Below, one piece after another: positions 11,419 to 22,965 of a stretch of 64,000 bases of DNA. Positions within the stretch are counted from its first letter, which is position 1, and each line of letters starts with the position of its first letter. This DNA comes from Gymnorhina tibicen. Its lineage: Eukaryota; Chordata; Aves; Passeriformes; Artamidae. The notes under the pieces are model-generated. The model had not been told where the DNA came from, did no database searches, and saw nothing but the letters and a program-made list of their open reading frames with translations. The stretch lies in contig VXAZ01018984.1 in assembly GCA_013399875.1 (NCBI GenBank), positions 5,495,503 through 5,559,502 on the forward strand. The letters run 5' to 3'. The position numbers and the translations under genes are program-made.

Positions 11419-13865
11419 TATTTTTGTGATGGCTGAGAGAAAAAGGGCTTTGAAGTGTTGCTGACCGTGCTGTACCCTATTCTGTAACACCATCCAAATA
11501 GATGCTGGTAGTGCTGCACAAACACAAGACCATTGCCAAGTGCTGACAATTAGCAAAGAAGTGAACTGCAGCCTTAAATCACGGTTATGCATCAAAATCC
11601 AGCACAGAGGCTTGTTAGCAAGCTAGCTGGAGCACAAAAAGGGAATCGTCACTGGCTAAAGGAGTTGTGATTCTTGCTCTCTGCTGATTGTGACCTTAAA
11701 GTAGCATGTGGGGGACAGCAGTTCAGACTGCAGCAAATGCCATGACCTGGGGGCTTCAGTGCCACAGCCCTTCAGAAGAGCACAGCGTGCAAGCCGTAGG
11801 CCATGCTTGTCCTTCCCAGTGTCAGTGCCAGCTGACCCTCGCTGCTAACACCACCTCAGCTCACCAAGAGTAAGGGACTCTGTACTTGTGAGCAGTGCAC
11901 AACGGGGTGAAGAGCTACAGCCTTGGAAATTCCCTGTATATTTTCCTTTTAGTGCCGTTATGAACTTAAAGAAGAACAGGGCTGCATTCTTATGGAAATT
12001 CTGCCTTTTTTTTTTTTTTGTGATCCAACGTGTTACTCTTGACTGCTTAAAAGCTGCCAGGCTTTTTGTAATAGCGTCATGACAGAAGCAAATATCTGGG
12101 AAAAGAAGTCTATAATGACTTACTACCAATTTCACAGTTGCAGTATTACTAAGAGCAGGTGAGGGTGGGTATAATGACTCAACTGATCTATAACAGGTTA
12201 ACAACCTTCCTCATAATAGGTGATGTTGAAGAGAAACCAGCTAGATAAAATAAATAAATAAATACTTGCAGTAAAATGAGTGTTAAATTAGGAGAGGTTA
12301 TTGGTGCTTCACAGGCAGAAGGTCCCATTAAAAATGTCATTAAATGCAAAGCTTTGTGTCCCTGAGGTTTTAAAAATATTTCAGCAATATCAGCTCACCT
12401 CACTTCTCCACCCTAAGAGAGGGTAAATTTCAAAAAAGGCTTATATTCAGCAATACCTTCCTCTTCCTCCCAACCTGTGCTTTCTGGGCTTTACGGAGCA
12501 GACTGGAACTCCAGAGGAATCCATTAAGAGAAATCCAGTCCTTTCAAAAAACCTGCACCATTTAAGGATAAATGCAGAAGAAAAGATTTTAGAAAGTCAG
12601 ATTGTCCTCTTATTAAAAATGATGGAATTTTGAAAGTCCTGTAACAGCCAATGTCATCAAAAGCTCCTGGTGTATTGAAAAAGAACAGAAAATGTCAATG
12701 GAAAACTACTTAATAGAGGCAGAAGGATCAGTTTGAGAGGTAGGAGATGATAAGCCAAGCTAGCAATGTATGTTTGAGAGACTGATTGTGTCCTTCATTG
12801 TAATGCAGCTACAGACATGAAGGCAGATGCTGTATGATTATTCTTTAACAGTGAACTATGAGGGGATTTTATCCATTTTCTTTCTAATTTACTCTGACTT
12901 TGTAAAACCGTGGTACTCCAAGCTCTGCTCCAGCATGCTAAGGACTCCTGTCTGAACAACGTGAACAAATGATGAAAGACCTGAGCTGTATTTTTCCATC
13001 TGTGTAACTTATTTTAAGGCAGAATGTGGAGTCTTTTTCTCAACAAACTTGGATGGCTTTTAGAGTGTAGCTGCTTTTGATGGAAATGGGGAACCCAGCT
13101 GAGAGTCATGGCCAGGCAAATTTCTCAGAGTTGGGTCAGCTCCAAATGGAAACTACAAATCTGCCACTGAGTGAATACACAAGGGGTACAAGCAAGCATT
13201 TGTGGGCTACTCATACTTAATATAGTATACACCCCATCCTCAAAATATCTGTATTTCACTCTCTGTCTTAATAAGGAACAGAAACAGGGGGACACCTTGG
13301 GTTAGATACCAACTGATAAAATTGCATGGAGATATCCTGATTTACTGCAGTGGCACCTGCACTGTACCAAAGAAATGATTTCATGGTCTGCAATTCAATA
13401 ATCACCTTTGATGCTTACAGGAGCTGCCTTCAGCCAAACCATATAGGAACCACTAGGAACACTTCTGATTGAGTTAGTTGCTGTGAGAATATGATGTCAT
13501 GTCACATCATAACTTTTTTGAGCTATGTATTACTTTTAGTGATGTTTCTACATATTTCTGTTTTCTTAAACTCATGGGGTTTAGCACACCAGCTTTGGAT
13601 GGAAAAAAAAAAGCAGGTTCAGACCCTTGCCCTCTGACTTGCAGTCATCCAAAGAGAAAAATTGCCCTGATTCAGACTAAAGAATAGAAAGAAGACTTAG
13701 ATGAATTCTGTAGCCATAAGGCTGCATGCAGGAAAAACTTAAAATTTGTTTAGGATGAAGGTGAGGGAACCCAAAACTATGGGATTCCATTTTTGCAAAA
13801 ATTACCCAGTGGGGTTTGGTCACGCTCCACACTTTGGCTCAAGACCTCCAGAGCTACCATGAAAT
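11419..13865. other. Spacer, no gene recognised
   Basis: Nothing recognisable as a gene. It contains a T-run near 12007-12020 and an AAATA/AATA microsatellite at about 12247-12264. Reading frames of up to 119 codons here look random. Confidence 0.65.
12247..12264. repeat. (AAAT)n microsatellite
   Basis: Four to five imperfect AAAT units in a row. Confidence 0.8.
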
Positions 13866-14440
13866 GTGCACAAGCTTCCTGTCTGGTCAGTTTTATATTC
13901 AAAGCATTATCTCAATCTAGTGTACAATAGTGCTCAAACATTCTTATATAAAAGCATGGAAGGTACAACTGAGCATAAATGGTATGAAATCCATAGAGAA
14001 GCATTACTGTTAGAGGCTCTGATTGCAAAGTCTGAACTTCAGTGTACTATTTTTGTTCTCAGTAATTTAAAAGGTTTAAAAAAATTATACAAAGCACCAT
14101 GTGTGTATGTGTAACTACGATAACTGCGACAAACTAGTTAGCAAAGCCGAGGAGCTGGTATTTAAGATAGACAGACTAAGTTTACACCGAATTTTATTTA
14201 ACTGTAATTCTGGTGGAGAAATATCTTCTGATCCTTCTATGAAATTCTTCCAGCACAGCCCTCACCCCCCACAGATGGGAATTCATTTGCTAAAAGGACA
14301 GTTGGCAGCAAAGACCATCCTGAGCTTTGTGGGCTATGTCTCTTCAGGAGACATTATTATGGCAAACACTCCCTCTGTGCTAAGACATTTAAACAGTCTT
14401 CCCGGCAATGTTAAAAATGTAAGGTGTGCATGATTATGAA
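13866..14440. promoter_or_regulatory. Candidate conserved non-coding element
   Basis: A 575-bp stretch with balanced composition and no repeat signature. Dense motif-like words include ATGGGAATTCATTTGC, GGACAGTTGGCAGCAAAG and GACATTATTATGGC. Two partly overlapping frames (13866-14114 and 14101-14433) are open but have no recognisable domain. The texture resembles deeply conserved non-coding elements that cluster around developmental genes. That is a judgement from appearance only; no conservation data are available here. Confidence 0.25.
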
Positions 14441-14745
14441 ATATAACTATACAATGACTTTCATATTTAAAAAGCAGCAGAATGTTTTCCAGCTGTGGCC
14501 GGTAAAGTGTCAGACTATGATATTACTCTCAGCATTCATTTCTGAAGGCAAAACTATTCCTACTTTCCTCACTCCTTCTCTAAAGTGTTCTCCTCCACAC
14601 CTGATGGTCTCTGTTGTTTGAGGCAAGTCTTCATTACCCATTAACTTCTCAAACTGACTGAGAAATCCAGACCCAGAAAGCAGTCCAGCACTGGTGAAAA
14701 TTCTCCCATTTCTTTCACAGGGACAACGCGTTCATAGGTGTAATC

Positions 14746-14782
14746 CAGATAAAAATCTCCTGCAATACAGATAAAAATCTCC
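14746..14782. repeat. Short direct repeat, 22-bp period
   Basis: CAGATAAAAATCTCC occurs at 14746-14760 and again at 14768-14782. It looks like a small local duplication. Confidence 0.85.
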
Positions 14783-17700
14783 AGGCCAGTTTTGCTGAAG
14801 ATAAGAGAAATATTCTTCATATTGATGCAGCAAATACCTGCCAACTTTCTGACTGAGCAGAAAGTCATAAAGCAAGTATAAATCAGAAAAGCAGAGGCAT
14901 ATATAAGCATCAGAATGAGAGGTGAGAATTAAAAACAGCTTTTGTACATATGAGAGTGGAAAACAGCTGAATGAAACAAACTTAACATAAATGCCAGAGT
15001 GGTGTTCTGCCTAACAAAATGCAAACCCATGTGTGGGGAGCAAAAGAAAATGGCTGCACTGATTTCCAGAGCTGGAAGAAAAGCCAACAGGAAAAGGAAA
15101 GGAAGGTGAGTTGGGAGCAGCAACTACTGGATGCTGCCAAGATCTCTGAGACCGTAAAGGCTGTGAGAAGATGTGGGACAAGAACAAGAGTGCATTGTGA
15201 TGTGTTTGCCTTCAGTGAATATTCAGAGTAACAGCAACATAATTCTGTGGATTGAAATTCAACCAGTGACACAACCTGGTCACAGATGGGTCAATACTTT
15301 TGTTGTCATGGATAACACATGTTCTGTCCAAAGGGGCCAGGAGCCATCTGCTTATGTGCTGATCTACAAAGCTCCACAACTTGAGAGAACAAAGATCCTG
15401 GGAGCCAAAAATGTTGCCTCTCTTGTCCATTAAAAGTCTGACAAAACTTCCCCAGCCAAGAGCAATTTCTCTTGGCTGCTCAATCCACTACTTGGTTGTA
15501 GCTGCATTTCTGCAGATCCATCTTTATTCTTGCTTTGTGCTACTGAAGGCTTGTTCTTCCTCATACCTGGTTTATCTGTGTTATTTTGGACTCAGTTACA
15601 TTGTATTCCCCATGGCTTCGCTTTGCAAAGAGTGTGCTTGCCTTGAGCCTTGCTTGATGATCCTTGAAGGTCCCCGAACAGTCCTGACCACTGGACAACC
15701 TCAGGCTATCCTTATTGCTCAGACTTCTGGCCTCAGCTGCACCTTGGTCAAGGTATTGGATTCTCTTCTGTGTTAGAAGGTCTTCACTCAGCTGCAATTC
15801 CTACATCTACCCTAGTGATCCTTACCACACAACTCCAGAAGCAATATCAACTAAAATGGGTTAAAACAAGAGAGCAGGAAAAGAGGGGCACCTACAGTAG
15901 TTAGAAACTAGATGAAAGGCCCGCAAGAGCCAGGAAGATGCATCCCATCTTCTTTCTAGCTGTCAGTTCTGGCAAGTAGTTTGTGTAACGAAGTCTCAGC
16001 AGCCAAAAAAAAGAGCATCTTTTTTTGTGTCATCCGGTGCTTGTTAATGTAATACGCGTGCTTTGAGTGTTGTGATTATTTATTATTAAACCAAGGGAAA
16101 CGTTGCGTAAGTCTGTCAGACTTTCAGGAATAGCTTGCACTCTTGCACATGCCTTTCCCTTATGCACAGTTTGGCACCTTTGAGCACATTGTTTTTGTCT
16201 GCACTTATTTTAAACTGAGAAGCTTAAAGAAATGCAGTAACAGTCACAGGGGAAAAGGGAACCCAGTTATTTATAGTATCAAGCAGTTAAGCTTTCAGGA
16301 TGGTTATGAGCATGTTTAGTGGCAAGCAGTGCCCTAATTCTGTAAGCGCTTAAGGGCGTCCTGCACTTGACACATTAGTCAAGAGCTGCTCTTGGCCCAA
16401 TCTCCCCCATGCCACCAGGGCTGTCTTTCAAAGCACATTTGTGCTCAGAACAGAGGTGTGAGCTACAAGTCTGGGCTTGGGCAACACTGGATGTACCTTG
16501 AGATCATCCAAGACCCATCTGGGTGCCTCAGCACAGCTGGCAACTTCATGCGGTGTCAGGATGGTGAGCCCGTGGGGAGGAGAACACCTTCCCCTCCATC
16601 TGGATAGACAAGATGGTCTGCAGAGTGCAGGACTTGCCTAAAGGTGTCCGTGTAGGAACGTTTGCAGATACAAGACTTATCCGTGAGGGTACGGGGCTAC
16701 ATCAGGCTGCCAAAAAGCAGAACATTACAGGTAACTTCTGAGCTTTAAAAAGAAGGTATTTGTCATGTGAAAGAATCTATGGAGACTTTGTAGCAAGCGC
16801 TCATTAATTCTGTCAGGTTGGTTAGGTTCTAGCCATTAGGGATTTTTCCTATTTTTTCTGTGCAATTTCCCCTTCCAGCACAAATTTGTCTTTTTTTTTT
16901 TTTTTCCCATAAGAAATGTTTTTCTAGGATGCTCTACACATGTGTGCTGAAGGGGAGTTATTGATCAACTGATCCTGTTAGAATTATGAAGAAATGCAGA
17001 TCCTGACAGATGCTTTGAAGTGCTAAACTAAATCCCAGCAGGCACAGGTACCAAGAGGAGCCCTGCAAAAACACGACAAACAGATGGTCATAACTGGCCA
17101 GATTTTTTTTATTGTAATACATAAATATTTGATTAGAAATAAATATTTCCTCTGATCTCACTCTTGCTTCATAAGACTGAAAATAAAGGTAGGTTGGGAT
17201 CTGTCAAAGTTCACTGGCCTAGTCTCAATCTCTTTTTGAACTCAGGGATAAAAAGCCCTGTAGCACCAGTGGGAGGTAAGTTATGCTGACAGTAAACGCT
17301 TTTTTTTTTGCAATCTATTGCTTATATGTACCAGAACAATGTAGGACTTGGAGCTGTGTTTTACCAGAGGGTATCAGTTGTGGCTTAATTTCACAGTGCC
17401 AAAAAAGTTGGGTTGATAAAATATTTGAGAGAAATGTCAAATCAGCATTTGAAAGCACTTTTAACAGGATAGTAGAGTGAAATATTTTTTTGCCTTTTAA
17501 TACTAATTAACTCTACATTTGTCACACATTATAGTCCAGGCTAAGATCTACAGAGGTTCATCATTACATGAAGCAGTTGTAGCAAAATTTCATACTTGCC
17601 ATGTGAACGTATCATGGGCCTGTGAACTGTTCCACAATGGTCTCATCTCTAAGATGAGATGAGATCTTCCAGAACTGTAGGTTTAAAGGAACAGATCCCA

Positions 17701-20700
17701 GGCACACCCTAGGGTTTTTATTTTCAGCTTTTAGGCTTTGTTAGATGTGGATCTACAACTGTGACATTTTAAAAGGGAAAATTCAATAAACAAAGTTTAT
17801 AAAAACATTTCTGCCCTGTATAGAATGTCATTGCAGAGGGTTTCCTTTCTGACCAGCAGCTTTTTTTGCCTCCTGGTTGCAAAAAGAACCATAGAGTTCT
17901 TTTCTGTGTCTTCAAATATTTTTTTTTCTTTCTGTTGCTTCAGTGTCTTCTGGACTCTTCCTGACACCCAGGACTCAGACTGCCAATACCTCTTTGCCTT
18001 GTGGTAGCAACCCCTCACCTATCATGTACAGCCCTTTTAAGAGGGAATGAGAGGCTCAGAGAACAGCAATTGCATCTCAGAAAAAGTGTGTGTCCCTCTC
18101 TGCTTCCCTGTATAATACTTTGGAAGATTGAAGGTAGTGAAAATTATTTAAACCCATGTTATCCACTGCAGACATACTCATGGTGAGCGACAGGTTTAAT
18201 TGCCTTAGCTACTGTTTGTTTGTCCATCAGTTATCTAGGAGAGATTTTGTCTGCCCAAGAATAACAGTTCTCATCTATATGTAACAGTATTTCAGTCTAA
18301 ATTCTGCCTTATAACTAATGGTTCAAATGTCCAATCCACAGCCAATTGTTTTGTGGTTTGTGATAAGCTGTATGTTGCCTGTTTTCTTCCCTCTTGACAG
18401 ATGCAATTTTTTGAGTTAAGGACATAAATAAATCCCATGTAATCACAATGATTCGGCCACAAATACAAGTGGTTGCAAAAATGTTCACAGCATTTTTATT
18501 TCTTCTTATGTCCTGCTGAACAACTTACCTTTGCATTAATAAATGCTGGACACAAGGGTTTGGGAAGCAAATTCAGAGATTTATTCCAGAAAATATTAGC
18601 CCATTCTTGCTTTTTTTTTTGTTTTCTCTCTCTCCCTGTCAAGTCCTAACCACAGCTCCTCAAGATGAAGTAGGCTGTTTTAAAATAATTAAAAGTTTCT
18701 GCCTTAGCATGGCTTCCATTGACACCACATCTGCTTGAGCATGGTAGGAAGCAGCTTCAAGCCAATTAAGAGGAGATGGGTGCGTTGTACAGCTCCCTTC
18801 TCTCTCAGTGAACTTTTGACCAAGAGGGCACTGTATTGATGAATTTCATTTCTTCCTAATCTGCTTGTACTCTGCTTGATAGCTTGGAGCTTTGCTCTCT
18901 TCTGTTTCAGTACAATGACCCTGCTCTTGAGAAAGCTGTGGGTTCGAGGCAAAGATTTCAAGTTATTACAAGATGTTGAGCACACAGATCTCTCCTTGGC
19001 TGTCTGCAAGATGTTGCCTGGAAGTTGGGAAGGGCTCTCACCCCAGAGAAGAAGAAGTCATAAGGCATTATTTCTCAGCTTTTAAAGCAGTAACAAAGAA
19101 AGAGTTTCACTCAGCACTACATAGTTAAATAGACAAAGTTCTTTAAGAGAATATGTGAAAGGAACAAGCTAAGTGCACCTGGGGGCTGTGTTAGTGAAAG
19201 ACACGAGTTCTATGTGGCTTTTAAGAGCTGGTCTTCAGGCAGGTGCTCATGTGCTGGTCAGGCAAGTCAGAGGTCCCCTTACGAGTAACTCACGCATATG
19301 ACAACTAAAGGACGTTTCTGTAGGATTCTGTTTCTGGGATGGTGCCACAGGTATTTTTGCAGAGATTTCAAGTTTCAATTTTGCCAGCCTTTCTGCCTGT
19401 TCTGTAATGGCTTGTCTTGAGCAAAGCCTACTGAACAGGGCCAAGGGTGCAGTGTGTGGGATCCACGCTCCAGCCTGCTCACTATTATGCTAGCCAGACA
19501 AAATGGGTTTGCTTTTTGGCCTTGAGCACTGGCCAACAAAGAGTGTTGGCCTCAAATAGCTGTTCCTTGAATTACCAGGAAAGGTTTTTCTACTCATTTT
19601 TGCTAATACCTGGGTGTTAGATGTTAATTGAGATATGCAGCAGCAGAACAGGGCCACAGATCACTTCTTGTGAGCAGAGGATGATGCTGAGAGGAAAGCA
19701 GTTTACATATCCTTCAGGAGAAAAGCAGAGCAACAAAAAAATTATCTTCTTATATAGAGCTACAAGGAAATACCTGACACCTACGTCTTAATATTGGAAA
19801 AGTCCTTTGCTGTTCAGAGACTGTACATTCAGAATCTAAGTGACAGGTGGAAGTAACATTCTGAAACTAGTACACCATCAATTTCCATTTCCTTAGGAAT
19901 TTAATATTTATAAAGTGGCTTAGCTTTGAATTGCTATGACAGTATCACAGCATTAAAAGACTTGCCTGTCCTGATAATATAAATGTAGCTGCTTTCCCCA
20001 AGAGCATTTTTGACTAGTCCGTGTTCCAGACTATTTTATTTTTTCTTCAGTTATGACACTTTCCACACATACAGAATATGTCTTTGTGGCATGGAAAGAA
20101 AGTAAGTATGACCTTTATCAAATAAAAAATATTCATTGCTTCTGCAACAAAGACTAGGTTTAGATGAAGTAGAGAGGCTTGTATTTACACAACATCTGGA
20201 AGACAAATACTGACCAAATCTTTTTATCACCAGTACACCACTCCAAGTTAATTGGAAAGACAGAATGACGTCACAAAATCTCATCAAAGGGATTTAGAGA
20301 TGTCAGTCAGAGTTTCTAAACTTACAGTGAATTTGGCACCTAATTTTTTTACCTAGTCGTTTGGACTTTCAAGATAATGGAAAAGAAATAATGGAATGGA
20401 TAGGATAATTTAGGAAGAGATTGTGTTTGAAACCACATTATCAAATAAATCGCCCTCTGTGGGAGAAAACAATAGAGTGGAACCTTGACTTTACTGGTTG
20501 GATAAAGATAAGTATTCAGACAGAGACAACTAAAGCTTAGGAAGATAATAGCTTGTCCACTGGGGCAATGTTGCCAATTAATGTAAACAGCAGCATATAG
20601 ATCTCCTCAGTTTTGCCACTGGGCATGCTGGGAATATTGTTAACACCTGTGTGCCCATCTGTTATTAAGGAACTGGGGAGGAAAAGGGGAGTAAGAAAAG

Positions 20701-22026
20701 AAAGAGCACAAGAAAGATTGGATCATCTTCTCATTGGAGATGCAAGGGTTTCCTCTTACTTAATTAAGCAGCATCTTTTCAGGTCTGAAACAGAGCAAGA
20801 GTGCCTGTATTTATTCTGTGACTCCTTCACAAACATGCCACATTTTGAAACCCAAGATCAGAACAGATATTTTCCCAAGAGGAAAGCATCATTTATGCTC
20901 CTTACAACACGTGGCTTGAATAGTTTGTTAATGTTACTACTTCTTCCTTGTAACTCCATTGGTATTTTAAATGATGAAGACAACTGTCTATTCCTCACCT
21001 GGACAACCCCATAGAAGAAAAAAAATGGATAATATCCTGGAGACTGTGATTTGTGGAAAACTTACCCTTATCTTAGCTCAGCTCAGCTTATCTGTTTGAA
21101 ACTAGAGGAAAAAGAACCTCCACAATATTATTCATTCCAGGCAAAGGGAGACTGTGGCCAGAGCTAGTTATTAGGACTGATTATAAAAGTATTTTGGGGT
21201 TTTTCAGCAAGATTATTTTTTTCCCCTGTGGAAAACAGTTTCCTAGAGTGTTCTGGTGGGAAACAGAAATATTGTGGCTTAAATCCACAAAGATATTAAT
21301 TTATAAATACTTCTCTTTTACCTTATGGAAACTGCGATTCTGGGCTAAACAGGGACGATCAGATACACAAATTACCAGGCTTGATCTGTGTAGCCACCCT
21401 TGACTCCTGATCAGGGAAGGACGTCAGTGGCATCATGACCATGGTGCGTCATAAAAACTAGCTTAGAGCTTTTTCTGCAGAAAAGAATGGCAACCCACAG
21501 TGTTTGAACCATGGGGTGTTAAAAAAACATACAAAAATCACTGCCAAATGCACAGGTTTTCTGGTTTGATTAAAACACCTGGTTTTCACTGACAGGTATC
21601 TCCATGGGAAAAAAAAAAGGAAGGGGAACTAGGTGCTGTTTGTGATCAATAATACCTACTTTAGTTTCTCAGGTGATGCACACAGGTGGTTTTGCATTTA
21701 TTCTTATCTGATCTGAGTAGAAATACCAGGAAAAGACTAACAGAACACGCCTTGTATCAATACAGTAGCAGCTGCAACAGCACTACAAAAGCAGGGGAGA
21801 ATTTTAGAGTGCTGCCAATAAGGTCTTTTCATCTCAAGTCTGAGCTTGCAGAACCTTCTGACTTGTGCAACAATCTTTTCAAAAGGCATCTCTGAAATAA
21901 GACTCAAGATTAATATATTCTGGAAGAATTTGTGTGACTCCTGGTTTCAGTCCACTCCCACAATCAAGGTTAGCAACTGAAAAGGATTCCAGCTAAGAAA
22001 TTTTAAGCAGTCTTAATAGTCTTATT

Positions 22027-22042
22027 AAAAAAAAAAAAAAAA
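22027..22042. repeat. A16 homopolymer
   Basis: Uninterrupted run of A. No SINE or retrocopy body is visible immediately upstream on either strand. Confidence 0.85.
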
Positions 22043-22555
22043 GGAAGCAGAGCTATAACAGCATAAATTCCAGGTAACAAAGGTAAATGCACTGGCTTGA
22101 CTGACAGACTGATGGTGGGAGATGCTTCTGCCCTCGTGTGTCCATGAGCAGTTGGAGGCTCTGACTGCAAGTGAGGATTTTGCAGAGGTGGCAGTGACTG
22201 TGTGCTTGTAAAGTTCCATGGCTTCAGCTTTCCCCTACACGATCTAGTGATGGGCACATTTGTCCAACATCAGCAAAAGGCAGATTTTGCCAAAACAGCA
22301 CTAGGGAGCTCTTATTGATGTATGTCCTTGTAATTAAGACTTACAAAGAAATGAATTTTGCAGGGTGCTGGCCACAAGCTTGAGAAGGTTGAGCTTGTCC
22401 CCTCACACCACTAATGTGAGCACACCAATCAACACCATGGCTAATTGGCTCCTCAGCCCACTGCTTCACCTTCCTGGCAGGTAAGGCTCTCCTCCATCCT
22501 CTTGCTATTACCCTGTTCTGAATTTAATTTCTGGCCTCTGGTTTGTGAACAAGGA

Positions 22556-22571
22556 TTGCATCATTGCGTCA
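22556..22571 (+). promoter_or_regulatory. Tandem C/EBP-ATF composite-like sites
   Basis: TTGCATCA (22556-22563) is directly followed by TTGCGTCA (22564-22571). The first is the core of the C/EBP-ATF (amino-acid) response element, and the second is a close variant that also resembles a CRE half-site. They sit at the edge of a 200-bp stretch with further motif-like words (TTAATTAGG, CAATTACGACAAATCAAATTA). Binding is inferred only. Confidence 0.35.
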
Positions 22572-22740
22572 TAACAGCAGTTAATTAGGAATGAAAACCC
22601 ACCCAAATCAATTACGACAAATCAAATTACTCTTAGGGCAAAAATGCAGCAACCACTATTGCAGTGAAATATATGAAAAAGCTGTCTTGATGGTTCAGTA
22701 TTTATAGTGGCCAGCAGCCACTGTAAATTCCCCAGTTTAA
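22572..22740. promoter_or_regulatory. Candidate regulatory or conserved island
   Basis: Contains GTTAATTAGG and an ATCAATTACG...ATCAAATTAC pair of AT-rich homeodomain-like words. A near-palindromic GTGGCCAGCAGCCACTG hairpin lies at about 22709-22725. No repeat family is recognised. The call rests on motif density alone. Confidence 0.25.
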
Positions 22741-22907
22741 CAGGAAACAAACAAAGCATGTGTGAAATGATCTCATCTCGTCAGGGTGCTGATTTTATGA
22801 GCACTTCTGTTGGTGCTTATCTTCAGACATGTAGATAGATCTGCATGGGATCTGAACATAACAGGCTTTGGTTCCAGAGACAGCAGGAAGAGAAGAGCCC
22901 TGAATAA

Positions 22908-22965
22908 AGGCAGAGAGAAAAAGAAAAAAAAAAAAAAAAAAAGAAAGGTAAAGGAAGGAGGAAAC
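22908..22965 (+). repeat. Polypurine tract with A19 core
   Basis: Almost 60 consecutive bases are purines with few exceptions, including a 19-A run at 22924-22942. It is a simple low-complexity sequence. Open frames across it are an artefact of AAA codons. Confidence 0.85.

Larger units (their letters stand above)
14441..22550. other. Spacer, no gene recognised
   Basis: About 8 kb without a supportable gene. It contains a 15-bp direct repeat pair (14746-14760 and 14768-14782), T-runs near 16892 and 17301, and a 16-A run at 22027-22042. A GGTTCGAGGC word near 18937 is not part of a tRNA. A frame of 131 codons at 15381-15776 has no domain signature. Confidence 0.65.

Noticed and set aside
15381..15776. 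131-codon frame
   Set aside because: Random-looking composition, no homology recognised and no splice signals.
18937..18946. GGTTCGAGGC resembling a tRNA B-box
   Set aside because: No A-box, no acceptor-stem pairing and no cloverleaf can be drawn in the flanks.
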